From Prosopocoilus inquinatus (Eukaryota > Arthropoda > Insecta > Coleoptera > Lucanidae), in NCBI GenBank assembly GCA_036172665.1, contig CM069880.1, positions 4,714,501-4,778,500 of the forward strand: a DNA stretch of 64,000 nt, given 5' to 3'. The notes under the pieces were generated by a model. It worked only from the letters and a program-made list of their open reading frames with translations. It searched no databases and had not been told where the DNA came from. Shown here piece by piece: positions 1 to 13,076 of this stretch; position 1 is the first letter of the stretch, and each line of letters begins with the position of its first letter. The translations under genes were made by a program, and so were the position numbers.

Positions 1-1550
1 TACTTATCTAATATGTTGTTTGACGTTTCAACGGACTCCAGTAACTCTGATGAGAGATACGAAGTTCTCGCACTCAGCAGAAGCTGGAAATAGTTTTGAA
101 CGAAACAACACGTATTAGCACTGTTCCTGTGATGTATCTAATGGATCCTTACTAATCTATCATGTTATTTGGCGTTACGATGGACTCCAGTAACTCTGAT
201 GTGAGATACGAAGTTTTCGGACGCAGCGGAAGCTGGAAATAGTTTTGAACGAGATAACACGTGTTAGCGTTGTTCCTGTGATGTATCTAATCGATCCTTA
301 CTTATCTAATATGTTATTTGACGTTTCAACGGACTCCAGTAACTCAGATGTGAGATACGAAGTTCTCGCACTCAGCAGAAGCTGGAAATAGTTTTGAACG
401 AAACAACACGTATTAGCGTTATTCCTGTGATGTATCTAATCGATCCTTACTTATCTATCATGTTATTTGACGTTACGATGGACTCCAGTAACTCTGATGT
501 GAGAAACGATGTTTTCGGATGCAGCGGAAGCTGGAAATAGTTTTGAACGAAACAACACGTATTAGCGTTGTTCGTGTGATGTATCTAATCGATCCTTACT
601 TATCTACTATGTTATTTGACGTTTCAACGGACTCCAGTAACTCAGATGTGAGATACGAAGTTCTCGCACTCAGCAGAAGCTGGAAATAGTCTTGAACGAA
701 ACAGCACGTATTGGCATTGTTCCTGTGATGTATCTAATCGGTCCTTACTTATCTATCAATTTATTTGACGTTACGATGGACTCCAGCAACTTTGATGTGA
801 GATACGAAGTTTTTGGACACAGCGGAAGCTGGAAATAGTTTTGAACGAAACAACACGTATTAGCGTTATTCCTGTGATGTATCTAATCGATCCTTACTTA
901 TCTACTATGTTATTTGACGTTACGATGGACTCCAGTAACTCTGATGTGAGATACGAAGTTCTCGAACTCAGCAGAAGCTGGAAATAGTTTTGAACGAAAC
1001 AACACGTATTAGCGTTGTTCATGTGATGTATCTAATCGATCCTTACTTATCTATCACGTTATTTGACGTTACGATGGACTCCAGTAACTCTGATGTGAGA
1101 AACGAAGTTTTCGGACGCAGCGGAAGCTGGAAATAGTTTTGAACGAAACAACACGTATTAGCGTTGTTCGTGTGATGTATCTAATCGATCCTTACTTATC
1201 TACTATGTTATTTGACGTTTCAAAGGACTCCAGTAACTCAGATGTGAGATACGAAGTTCTCGCAATCAGCAGAAGCTGGAAATAGTTTTGAACGAAACAG
1301 CACGTATTGGCATTGTTCCTGTGATGTATCTAATCGATCCTTACTTATCTATCATGTTATTTGACGTTACGATGGACTCCAGAAACTTTGATGTGAGATA
1401 CGAAGTTTTTGGACGCAGCGGAAGCTGGAAATAGTTTTGAACGAAACAACACGTATTAGCGTTATTCCTGTGATGTATCTAATCGATCCTTACTTATCTA
1501 TCATGTTATTTGACGTTACGATGGACTCCAGTAACTCTGATGTGAGATAC
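1..1550. repeat. 149-bp satellite array, segment 1 (enters from left edge)
   Basis: Head-to-tail monomers of 149 bp: the landmark agctggaaatag recurs at 82, 231 and 380, exactly 149 apart. Two types alternate. Type A has ttacgatgg and ends with ttttcggacgcagcgg; type B has tttcaacgg and ends with ttctcgcactcagcag. The real unit is therefore a 298-bp dimer. The array is cut by the window start and ends at the LINE fragment after gtgagatac. One frame of a monomer is open for about 61 codons, but a TAG in ggaaatag closes it and 149 is not a multiple of 3, so no long protein is possible. The whole segment recurs at 14553-16102. Confidence 0.97.
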
Positions 1551-2153
1551 TTAGGTTTAATTATGGACAACACTTTCAGATACCACAAACAGATTTCTAA
1601 ATATATTAGTAATTCGTATTTACACCTAAGAAAATTGTTTCCCTTTAGACATTTCTTAAACACTGATATCAAGAAACGCTTGTGCGAGACCTTCGTCCTC
1701 TCTCAATTCACTTACTGTACCCCGATTTATCATCCTGCTATTGATGTTGTTACAGTTAATAGAATTCAGAAAATACAGAATTCTTTCCTCAGGTATATTT
1801 ACGGAATCAGGAAGTTTGATCACATTTCCCATAAATTAGTTGAATCAATATGGCTCAACATGAAGAAACGCAGAGAGTTACAAACCTTATGCTTATTCCA
1901 TAAAATTATTCTATGCAAAACTCCGCCGTATTTATGTAATAAAATTCGCTATCGCTCTGATGTGCATAATGTAACCACTCGATTTCGTGGGCTCATATCA
2001 CCACCGCCACACAAAACCTCACTCTATAAAAGATCTTTTACATACGCAATATATGCAAAGTATAATAAACTGCCATCAGATCTTAAAATGTATGGTTTAC
2101 TTCCCTTCAAAAGGAATTTAAAATGCAAACTAGTTTCATTTCAACAAACTTAA
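1551..2153 (+). pseudogene. LINE reverse transcriptase C-terminal fragment, copy 1
   Basis: About 200 residues, beginning at LGLIMDNTFRYHKQI and ending at a TAA. The opening, a YLG block followed by a conserved H and by helices rich in K, R and L, is the thumb and C-terminal region found after the catalytic palm in LINE reverse transcriptases. The catalytic aspartate motif, the endonuclease and ORF1 are absent, so it is not functional. The frame happens to continue upstream into the satellite for 38 codons from a TTG at 1437, producing a chance satellite-RT fusion frame; the first ATG there is at 1476. I see no promoter. Family assignment is from recognition of the RT C-terminal pattern, not from a search. 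Confidence 0.8.
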
Positions 2154-2504
2154 AACATTGAAACTGTACCAATTTTCTTTTATTTCTCCCTTCGATTTTT
2201 TTTTTCATACTCGCTAGTGCACAATATTTAGATCTTTTTCTTTTTCCTTTCGTATGTAGTTAGCTTGTAATTTAGTTTAAAAAAGTTTGTTTTGCTCTCT
2301 TAGTTATAGGCAATTTTATTAATTAACTTTACATTTAATTTTTTTCAAGGTTAAGTTTAATAGCAGAGAAGCCTAGGCCGATCTGAACTTCGCCTTGTGA
2401 TTGTGTAACATTTCCTTTGCTATCTGCATTTCACTTTATTTTTTCTTTGTTTTGTTTTGAGAACACAATAAAGGCATATATTATTATTATTATTATTATT
2501 ATAC
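2154..2504 (+). other. LINE 3' UTR and ATT-repeat tail, copy 1
   Basis: Non-coding, T-rich sequence follows the RT stop. AATAAA lies at 2467-2472, a few bases before an ATT trinucleotide run that ends at the satellite junction. A microsatellite tail in place of poly(A) is known for several LINE clades. The same 3' UTR is present in copies 2 and 3. Confidence 0.75.
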
Positions 2505-5500
2505 GAAGTTTTCGGACGCAGCGGAAGCTGGAAATAGTTTTGAATGAAACGACACGTATTAGCGTTATTCCTGTGATGTATCTAATCGATTCTTACTTAT
2601 CTATGATATTATTTGACGTTACGATGGACACCAGTAACTCTGATGTGAGATACGAAGTTCTCGCACTCAGCAGAAGCTGGAAATAGTTTTGAACGAAACA
2701 ACACGTATTAGCATTGTTCCTGTGATGTATCTAATCGATCCTTACCTATCTATCATGTTATTTGACGTTACGATGGACTCCAGTAACTCTGATGTGAGAT
2801 ACGAAGTTTTCGGACGCAGCGGAAGCTGGAAATAGTTTTGAACGAAATAACACGTATTAGCGTTGTTCCTGTGATGTATCTAATCGATCCTTACTTATCT
2901 AATATGTTATTTGGCGTTTCAACGAACTCCAGTAACTCTGATGTGAGATACGAAGTTCTCGCACTCAGCAGAAGCTGGAAATAGTTCTGAACGAAACAAC
3001 ACGTATTAGCATTGTTCCTGTGATGTATCTAATCGATCCTTACTTATCTATCATGTTATTTGACGTTACGATGGACTCCAGTAACTCTGATGTGAGATAC
3101 GAAGTTTTCGGACGCAGCGGAAGCTGGAAATAGTTTTGAACGAAACGACACGTATTAGCGTGTGATGTATCTAATCGATCCTTCCTTATCTATCATGTTA
3201 TTTGACGTTACGATGGACTCCAGTAACTCTGATGTGAGATACGAAGTTTTCGGACGCAGCGGAAGCTGGAAATAGTTTTGAACGAAACAACACGTATTAG
3301 CGTTGTTCCTGTGATGTATCTAATCGATCCTTACTTATCTACTGTGTTATTTGACCTTACGATGGACTCCAGTAACTCTGATGAGAGATACGAAGTTCTC
3401 GCACTCAGCAGAAGCTGGAAATAGTTTTGAACGAAACAACACGTATTAGCACTGTTCCTGTGATGTATCTAATGGATCCTTACTAATCTATCATGTTATT
3501 TGGCGTTACGATGGACTCCAGTAACTCTGATGTGAGATACGAAGTTTTCGGACGCAGCGGAAGCTGGAAATAGTTTTGAACGAGATAACACGTGTTAGCG
3601 TTGTTCCTGTGATGTATCTAATCGATCCTTACTTATCTAATATGTTATTTGACGTTTCAACGGACTCCAGTAACTCAGATGTGAGATACGAAGTTCTCGC
3701 ACTCAGCAGAAGCTGGAAATAGTTTTGAACGAAACAACACGTATTAGCGTTATTCCTGTGATGTATCTAATCGATCCTTACTTATCTATCATGTTATTTG
3801 ACGTTACGATGGACTCCAGTAACTCTGATGTGAGAAACGATGTTTTCGGATGCAGCGGAAGCTGGAAATAGTTTTGAACGAAACAACACGTATTAGCGTT
3901 GTTCGTGTGATGTATCTAATCGATCCTTACTTATCTACTATGTTATTTGACGTTACGATGGACTCCAGTAACTCTGATGTGAGATACGAAGTTCTCGAAC
4001 TCAGCAGAAGCTGGAAATAGTTTTGAACGAAACAACACGTATTAGCGTTGTTCATGTGATGTATCTAATCGATCCTTACTTATCTATCACGTTATTTGAC
4101 GTTACGATGGACTCCAGTAACTCTGATGTGAGAAACGAAGTTTTCGGACGCAGCGGAAGCTGGAAATAGTTTTGAACGAAACAACACGTATTAGCGTTGT
4201 TCATGTGATGTATCTAATCGATCCTTACTTATCTATCACGTTATTTGACGTTACGATGGACTCCAGTAACTCTGATGTGAGAAACGAAGTTTTCGGACGC
4301 AGCGGAAGCTGGAAATAGTTTTGAACGAAACAACACGTATTAGCGTTGTTCGTGTGATGTATCTAATCGATCCTTACTTATCTACTATGTTATTTGACGT
4401 TTCAAAGGACTCCAGTAACTCAGATGTGAGATACGAAGTTCTCGCAATCAGCAGAAGCTGGAAATAGTTTTGAACGAAACAGCACGTATTGGCATTGTTC
4501 CTGTGATGTATCTAATCGATCCTTACTTATCTATCATGTTATTTGACGTTACGATGGACTCCAGAAACTTTGATGTGAGATACGAAGTTTTTGGACGCAG
4601 CGGAAGCTGGAAATAGTTTTGAACGAAACAACACGTATTAGCGTTATTCCTGTGATGTATCTAATCGATCCTTACTTATCTATCACGTTATTTGACGTTA
4701 CGATGCACTCCAGTAACTCTGATGTGAGAAACGAAGTTTTCGGACGCAGCGGAAGCTGGAAATAGTTTTGAACGAAACAACACGTATTAGCGTTGTTCGT
4801 GTGATGTATCTAATCGATCCTTACTTATCTACTATGTTATTTGACGTTACGATGGACTCCAGTAACTCTGATGTGAGATACGAAGTTCTCGAACTCAGCA
4901 GAAGCTGGAAATAGTTTTGAACGAAACAACACGTATTAGCGTTGTTCATGTGATGTATCTAATCGATCCTTACTTATCTATCACGTTATTTGACGTTACG
5001 ATGGACTCCAGTAACTCTGATGTGAGATACGAAGTTTTCGGACGCAGCGGAAGCTGGAAATAGTTTTGAATGAAACGACACGTATTAGCGTTATTCCTGT
5101 GATGTATCTAATCGATTCTTACTTATCTATGATATTATTTGACGTTACGATGGACACCAGTAACTCTGATGTGAGATACGAAGTTCTCGCACTCAGCAGA
5201 AGCTGGAAATAGTTTTGAACGAAACAACACGTATTAGCATTGTTCCTGTGATGTATCTAATCGATCCTTACCTATCTATCATGTTATTTGACGTTACGAT
5301 GGACTCCAGTAACTCTGATGTGAGATACGAAGTTTTCGGACGCAGCGGAAGCTGGAAATAGTTTTGAACGAAATAACACGTATTAGCGTTGTTCCTGTGA
5401 TGTATCTAATCGATCCTTACTTATCTAATATGTTATTTGGCGTTTCAACGAACTCCAGTAACTCTGATGTGAGATACGAAGTTCTCGCACTCAGCAGAAG

Positions 5501-8500
5501 CTGGAAATAGTTCTGAACGAAACAACACGTATTAGCATTGTTCCTGTGATGTATCTAATCGATCCTTACTTATCTATCATGTTATTTGACGTTACGATGG
5601 ACTCCAGTAACTCTGATGTGAGATACGAAGTTTTCGGACGCAGCGGAAGCTGGAAATAGTTTTGAACGAAACGACACGTATTAGCGTGTGATGTATCTAA
5701 TCGATCCTTCCTTATCTATCATGTTATTTGACGTTACGATGGACTCCAGTAACTCTGATGTGAGATACGAAGTTTTCGGACGCAGCGGAAGCTGGAAATA
5801 GTTTTGAACGAAACAACACGTATTAGCGTTGTTCCTGTGATGTATCTAATCGATCCTTACTTATCTACTGTGTTATTTGACCTTACGATGGACTTCAGTA
5901 ACTCTGATGTGAGATACGAAGTTCTCGAACTCAGCAGAAGCTGGAAATAGTTTTGAACGAAACAACACGTATTAGCGTTGTTCATGTGATGTATCTAATC
6001 GATCCTTACTTATCTATCACGTTATTTGACGTTACGATGGACTCCAGTAACTCTGATGTGAGAGACGAAGTTTTCGGACGCAGCGGAATCTGGAAATAGT
6101 TTTGAACGAAATAACACGTATTAGCGTTGTTCCTGTGATGTATCTAATCGATCCTTACTTATCTAATATGTTGTTTGACGTTTCAACGGACTCCAGTAAC
6201 TCTGATGAGAGATACGAAGTTCTCGCACTCAGCAGAAGCTGGAAATAGTTTTGAACGAAGCAACACGTATTAGCACTGTTCCTGTGATGTATCTAATGGA
6301 TCCTTACTAATCTATCATGTTATTTGGCGTTACGATGGACTCCAGTAACTCTGATGTGAGATACGAAGTTTTCGGACGCAGCGGAAGCTGGAAATAGTTA
6401 TGAACGAGATAACACGTGTTAGCGTTGTTCCTGTGATGTATCTAATCGATCCTTACTTATCTAATATGTTATTTGACGTTTCAACGGACTCCAGTAACTC
6501 AGATGTGAGATACGAAGTTCTCGCACTCAGCAGAAGCTGGAAATAGTTTTGAACGAAACAACACGTATTAGCGTTATTCCTGTGATGTATCTAATCGATC
6601 CTTACTTATCTATCATGTTATTTGACGTTACGATGGACTCCAGTAACTCTGATGTGAGAAACGATGTTTTCGGATGCAGCGGAAGCTGGAAATAGTTTTG
6701 AACGAAACAACACGTATTAGCGTTGTTCGTGTGATGTATCTAATCGATCCTTACTTATCTACTATGTTATTTGACGTTTCAACGGACTCCAGTAACTCAG
6801 ATGTGAGATACGAAGTTCTCGCACTCAGCAGAAGCTGGAAATAGTCTTGAACGAAACAGCACGTATTGGCATTGTTCCTGTGATGTATCTAATCGGTCCT
6901 TACTTATCTATCAATTTATTTGACGTTACGATGGACTCCAGCAACTTTGATGTGAGATACGAAGTTTTTGGACACAGCGGAAGCTGGAAATCGTTTTGAA
7001 CGAAACAACACGTATTAGCGTTATTCCTGTGATGTATCTAATCGATCCTTACTTATCTACTATGTTATTTGACGTTACGATGGACTCCAGTAACTCTGAT
7101 GTGAGATACGAAGTTCTCGAACTCAGCAGAAGCTGGAAATAGTTTTGAACGAAACAACACGTATTAGCGTTGTTCATGTGATGTATCTAATCGATCCTTA
7201 CTTATCTATCACGTTATTTGACGTTACGATGGACTCCAGTAACTCTGATGTGAGAAACGAAGTTTTCGGACGCAGCGGAAGCTGGAAATAGTTTTGAACG
7301 AAACAACACGTATTAGCGTTGTTCGTGTGATGTATCTAATCGATCCTTACTTATCTACTATGTTATTTGACGTTTCAAAGGACTCCAGTAACTCAGATGT
7401 GAGATACGAAGTTCTCGCAATCAGCAGAAGCTGGAAATAGTTTTGAACGAAACAGCACGTATTGGCATTGTTCCTGTGATGTATCTAATCGATCCTTACT
7501 TATCTATCATGTTATTTGACGTTACGATGGACTCCAGAAACTTTGATGTGAGATACGAAGTTTTTGGACGCAGCGGAAGCTGGAAATAGTTTTGAACGAA
7601 ACAACACGTATTAGCGTTATTCCTGTGATGTATCTAATCGATCCTTACTTATCTATCACGTTATTTGACGTTACGATGCACTCCAGTAACTCTGATGTGA
7701 GAAACGAAGTTTTCGGACGCAGCGGAAGCTGGAAATCGTTTTGAACGAAACAACACGTATTAGCGTTATTCCTGTGATGTATCTAATCGATCCTTACTTA
7801 TCTACTATGTTATTTGACGTTACGATGGACTCCAGTAACTCTGATGTGAGATACGAAGTTCTCGCACTCAGCAGAAGCTGGAAATAGTTTTGAACGAAAC
7901 AACACGTATTAGCATTGTTCCTGTGATGTATCTAATCGATCCTTACTTATCTATCATGTTATTTGACGTTACGATGGACTCCAGTAACTCTGATGTGAGA
8001 TACGAAGTTTTCGGACGCAGCGGAAGCTGGAAATAGTTTTGAAGGAAATAACACGTATTAACGTTGTTCCTATGATGTATCTAATCGATCCTTACTTATC
8101 TAATATGTTGTTTGACGTTTCAACGGACTCAAGTAACTCTGATGTAAGATACGAAGTTCTCGCACTCAGCAGAAGCTGGAAATAGTTTTGAACGAAACAA
8201 CACGTATTAGCATTGTTCCTGTGATGTATCTAATCGATCCTTACTTATCTATCATATTATTTGACGTTACGATGGACTCCAGTAACTCTGATGTGAGATA
8301 CGAAGTTCTCGCGCTCAGCAGAAGCTGGAAATAGTTTTGAACGAAACAACACGTATTAGCATTGTTCCTGTGATGTATCTAATCGATCCTTACTTATCTA
8401 TCATGTTATTTGGCTTTCCAACGGACTCCAGTATCTCTGATGTGAGATACGAAGTTCTCGCACTCAGCAGAAGCTGGAAATAGTTTTGAACGAAACAACA

Positions 8501-8559
8501 CGTATTAGCATTGTTCCTGTGATGTATCTAATCGATCCTTACTTATCTATCATGTTATT

Positions 8560-9788
8560 TGACGTTACGATGGACTCCAGTAACTCTGATGTGAGATACG
8601 AAGTTTTCGGACGCAGCGGAAGCTGGAAATAGTTTTGAAGGAAATAACACGTATTAACGTTGTTCCTATGATGTATCTAATCGATCCTTACTTATCTAAT
8701 ATGTTGTTTTACGTTTCAACGGACTCAAGTAACTCTGATGTAAGATACGAAGTTCTCGCACTCAGCAGAAGCTGGAAATAGTTTTGAACGAAACAACACG
8801 TATTAGCATTGTTCCTGTGATGTATCTAATCGATCCTTACTTATCTATCATATTATTTGACGTTACGATGGACTCCAGTAACTCTGATGTGAGATACGAA
8901 GTTCTCGCACTCAGCAGAAGCTGGAAATAGTTTTGAACGAAACAACACGTATTAGCATTGTTCCTGTGATGTATCTAATCGATCCTTACTTATCTATCAT
9001 GTTATTTGACGTTACGATGGACTCCAGTAACTCTGATGTGAGATACGAAGTTTTCGGACGCAGCGGAAGCTGGAAATAGCTTTGAACGAAATAACACGTA
9101 TTAGCGTTGTTCCTGTGATGTATCTAATCGATCCTTACTTATCTAATATGTTATTTGGCGTTTCAACGAACTCCAGTAACTCTGATGTGAGATACGAAGT
9201 TCTCGCACTCAGCAGAAGCTGGAAATAGTTCTGAACGAAACAACACGTATTAGCATTGTTCCTGTGATGTATCTAATCGATCCTTACTTATCTATCATGT
9301 TATTTGACGTTACGATGGACTCCAGTAACTCTGATGTGAGATACGAAGTTTTCGGAAGCAGCGGAAGCTGGAAATAGTTCTGAACGAAACGACACGTATT
9401 AGCGTTATTCCTGTTATGTATCTAATCGATCCTTCCTTATCTATCATGTTATTTGACGTTACGATGGACTCCAGTAACTCTGATGTGAGATACGAAGTTT
9501 TCGGACGCAGCGGAAGCTGGAAATAGTTTTGAACGAAACAACACGTATTACCGTTGTTCCTGTGATGTATCTAATCGATCCTTACTTATCTACTGTGTTA
9601 TTTGACGTTACGATGGACTCCAGTAACTCTGATGTGAGATACGAAGTTCTCGAACTCAGCAGAAGCTGGAAATAGTTTTGAACGAAACAACACGTATTAT
9701 CGTTGTTCATGTGATGTATCTAATCGATCCTTACTTATCTATCACGTTATTTGACGTTACGATGGACTCCAGTAACTCTGATGTGAGA
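8560..9788. repeat. Internal satellite block, 12-monomer offset repeat, copy 1
   Basis: Recurs at about 10348-11576 with an offset of 1788 bp, exactly 12 monomers. Private variants confirm it: ttgttttacg (8703 and 10491), ttcggaagcagc (about 9352 and 11140), gtattaccgttg (about 9545 and 11333) and gtattatcgttgttcatg (about 9694 and 11482). Ends are approximate because flanking monomers also resemble each other. Confidence 0.8.
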
Positions 9789-10347
9789 GACGAAGTTTTC
9801 GGACGCAGCGGAATCTGGAAATAGTTTTGAACGAAATAACACGTATTAGCGTTGTTCCTGTGATGTATCTAATCGTTCCTTACTAATCTATCATGTTATT
9901 TGACTTTCCAACGGACTCCAGTAACTCTGATGTGAGATACGAAGTTCTCGCACTCAGCAGAAGCTGGAAATAGTTTTGAACGAAACAACACGTATTAGCA
10001 TTGTTCCTGTGATGTATCTAATCGATCCTTACTTATCTATCATGTTATTTGACGTTACGATGGACTCCAGTAACTCTGATGTGAGATACGAAGTTTTCGG
10101 ACGCAGCGGAAGCTGGAAATAGTTTTGAAGGAAATAACACGTATTAACGTTGTTCCTATGATGTATCTAATCGATCCTTACTTATCTAATATGTTGTTTG
10201 ACGTTTCAACGGACTCAAGTAACTCTGATGTAAGATACGAAGTTCTCGCACTCAGCAGAAGCTGGAAATAGTTTTGAACGAAACAACACGTATTAGCATT
10301 GTTCCTGTGATGTATCTAATCGATCCTTACTTATCTATCATATTATT

Positions 10348-11576
10348 TGACGTTACGATGGACTCCAGTAACTCTGATGTGAGATACGAAGTTTTCGGAC
10401 GCAGCGGAAGCTGGAAATAGTTTTGAAGGAAATAACACGTATTAACGTTGTTCCTATGATGTATCTAATCGATCCTTACTTATCTAATATGTTGTTTTAC
10501 GTTTCAACGGACTCAAGTAACTCTGATGTAAGATACGAAGTTCTCGCACTCAGCAGAAGCTGGAAATAGTTTTGAACGAAACAACACGTATTAGCATTGT
10601 TCCTGTGATGTATCTAATCGATCCTTACTTATCTATCATATTATTTGACGTTACGATGGACTCCAGTAACTCTGATGTGAGATACGAAGTTCTCGCACTC
10701 AGCAGAAGCTGGAAATAGTTTTGAACGAAACAACACGTATTAGCATTGTTCCTGTGATGTATCTAATCGATCCTTACTTATCTATCATGTTATTTGACGT
10801 TACGATGGACTCCAGTAACTCTGATGTGAGATACGAAGTTTTCGGACGCAGCGGAAGCTGGAAATAGCTTTGAACGAAATAACACGTATTAGCGTTGTTC
10901 CTGTGATGTATCTAATCGATCCTTACTTATCTAATATGTTATTTGGCGTTTCAACGAACTCCAGTAACTCTGATGTGAGATACGAAGTTCTCGCACTCAG
11001 CAGAAGCTGGAAATAGTTCTGAACGAAACAACACGTATTAGCATTGTTCCTGTGATGTATCTAATCGATCCTTACTTATCTATCATGTTATTTGACGTTA
11101 CGATGGACTCCAGTAACTCTGATGTGAGATACGAAGTTTTCGGAAGCAGCGGAAGCTGGAAATAGTTCTGAACGAAACGACACGTATTAGCGTTATTCCT
11201 GTTATGTATCTAATCGATCCTTCCTTATCTATCATGTTATTTGACGTTACGATGGACTCCAGTAACTCTGATGTGAGATACGAAGTTTTCGGACGCAGCG
11301 GAAGCTGGAAATAGTTTTGAACGAAACAACACGTATTACCGTTGTTCCTGTGATGTATCTAATCGATCCTTACTTATCTACTGTGTTATTTGACGTTACG
11401 ATGGACTCCAGTAACTCTGATGTGAGATACGAAGTTCTCGAACTCAGCAGAAGCTGGAAATAGTTTTGAACGAAACAACACGTATTATCGTTGTTCATGT
11501 GATGTATCTAATCGATCCTTACTTATCTATCACGTTATTTGACGTTACGATGGACTCCAGTAACTCTGATGTGAGA
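10348..11576. repeat. Internal satellite block, 12-monomer offset repeat, copy 2
   Basis: Second copy of the 8560-9788 block, offset 1788 bp. After about 11576 the order changes: this copy continues with a B-type monomer, while the first continues with gtgagagacgaag and an A-type end. Confidence 0.8.
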
Positions 11577-12473
11577 TACGAAGTTCTCGCACTCAGCAGA
11601 AGCTGGAAATAGTTTTGAACGAAACAACACGTATTAGCATTGTTCCTGTGATGTATCTAATCGATCCTTACTTATCTATCATGTTATTTGACGTTACGAT
11701 GGACTCCAGTAACTCTGATGTGAGATACGAAGTTTTCGGACGCAGCGGAAGCTGGAAATAGTTTTGAAGGAAATAACACGTATTAACGTTGTTCCTATGA
11801 TGTATCTAATCGATCCTTACTTATCTAATATGTTGTTTGACGTTTCAACGGACTCAAGTAACTCTGATGTAAGATACGAAGTTCTCGCACTCAGCAGAAG
11901 CTGGAAATAGTTTTGAACGAAACAACACGTATTAGCATTGTTCCTGTGATGTATCTAATCGATCCTTACTTATCTATCATATTATTTGACGTTACGATGG
12001 ACTCCAGTAACTCTGATGTGAGATACGAAGTTCTCGCACTCAGCAGAAGCTGGAAATAGTTTTGAACGAAACAACACGTATTAGCATTGTTCCTGTGATG
12101 TATCTAATCGATCCTTACTTATCTATCATGTTATTTGACGTTACGATGGACTCCAGTAACTCTGATGTGAGATACGAAATTTTCGGACGCAGCGGAAGCT
12201 GGAAATAGTTTTGAACGAAATAACACGTATTAGCGTTGTTCCTGTGATGTATCTAATCGATCCTTACTTATCTAATATGTTATTTGGCGTTTCAACGAAC
12301 TCCAGTAACTCTGATGTGAGATACGAAGTTCTCGCCCTCAGCAGAAGCTGGAAATAGTTCTGAACGAAACAACACGTATTAGCATTGTTCCTGTGATGTA
12401 TCTAATCGATCCTTACTTATCTATCATGTTATTTGACGTTACGATGGACTCCAGTAACTCTGATGTGAGATAC

Positions 12474-13076
12474 TTAGGTTTAATTATGGACAACACTTTC
12501 AGATACCACAAACAGATTTCTAAATATATTAGTAATTCGTATTTACACCTAAGAAAATTGTTTCCCTTTAGACATTTCTTAAACACTGATATCAAGAAAC
12601 GCTTGTGCGAGACCTTCGTCCTCTCTCAATTCACTTACTGTACCCCGATTTATCATCCTGCTATTGATGTTGTTACAGTTAATAGAATTCAGAAAATACA
12701 GAATTCTTTCCTCAGGTATATTTACGGAATCAGGAAGTTTGATCACATTTCCCATAAATTAGTTGAATCAAAATGGCTCAACATGAAGAAACGCAGAGAG
12801 TTACAAACCTTATGCTTATTCCATAAAATTATTCTATGCAAAACTCCGCCGTATTTATGTAATAAAATTCGCTATCGCTCTGATGTGCATAATGTAACCA
12901 CTCGATTTCGTGGGCTCATATCACCACCGCCACACAAAACCTCACTCTATAAAAGATCTTTTACATACGCAATATATGCAAAGTATAATAAACTGCCATC
13001 AGATCTTAAAATGTATGGTTTACTTCCCTTCAAAAGGAATTTAAAATGCAAACTAGTTTCATTTCAACAAACTTAA
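12474..13076 (+). pseudogene. LINE reverse transcriptase C-terminal fragment, copy 2
   Basis: The same 200-residue C-terminal RT remnant as copy 1, with one amino-acid change: isoleucine in the ESIWLN context becomes lysine. It is still open to the same TAA. An open frame retained in all copies does not indicate function, because the copies derive from one amplified insertion and lack the catalytic domain. Confidence 0.8.

Larger units (their letters stand above)
1551..2504 (+). mobile_element. 5'-truncated non-LTR retrotransposon (LINE) 3' fragment, copy 1
   Basis: A 954-bp insertion breaks a satellite monomer after gagatac, and the satellite resumes with atacgaagtt. ATAC at 1547-1550 and 2501-2504 is a 4-bp target-site duplication or microhomology. 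The insert holds the C-terminal end of a reverse transcriptase in the plus orientation (1551-2153), a T-rich 3' UTR, an AATAAA signal at 2467-2472 and a short (ATT)n tail at about 2480-2500. That is the structure left by incomplete target-primed reverse transcription. The length agrees with the array arithmetic: the 3331-bp spacing of flanking landmarks equals 16 monomers plus 954 minus a 7-bp deletion. The clade (Jockey or CR1 type) is not resolved. Confidence 0.88.
1..7736. repeat. Large direct duplication, left copy (at least 7.7 kb)
   Basis: Position 1 corresponds to 14553, offset 14,552, and correspondence holds through LINE copy 1 to about 7736. There the left copy reads ggaaatcgtt and the right copy ggaaatagtt, after which monomer order diverges. 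Rare variants match at the offset: tgaacgaagc at about 6255 and 20807, aatagttatgaacgag at about 6390 and 20942, and the 7-bp deletion monomers at 3159/17711 and 5685/20237. I saw no mismatch in the stretches compared. The left limit lies outside the window. Confidence 0.9.
2505..12473. repeat. 149-bp satellite array, segment 2 (homogenised higher-order repeats)
   Basis: Continuous A/B monomers with no other sequence. Landmarks show nested higher-order structure. A monomer reading tgatgagag recurs at 3382 and 6206 (2824 bp, 19 monomers minus 7). A monomer with a 7-bp deletion (ttagcgtgtgatg) occurs near 3159 and 5685 (2526 bp, 17 monomers minus 7). From about 7737 onward the variants change: gaaggaaataacacgtatt, ttcctatgatg and ggactcaag become common, and a 12-monomer repeat appears. 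No gene is visible. Confidence 0.96.

Noticed and set aside
1490..1672. 60-codon minus-strand frame across the satellite-LINE junction, repeated in copies 2 and 3
   Set aside because: It lies antisense to the RT remnant and has no recognisable features; its recurrence only reflects duplication of the segment.
2417..2686. 89-codon plus-strand frame spanning LINE tail and satellite (also near 13340 and 16969)
   Set aside because: It reads through the ATT tail (a run of isoleucines) into satellite; this is a chance fusion, not a gene.
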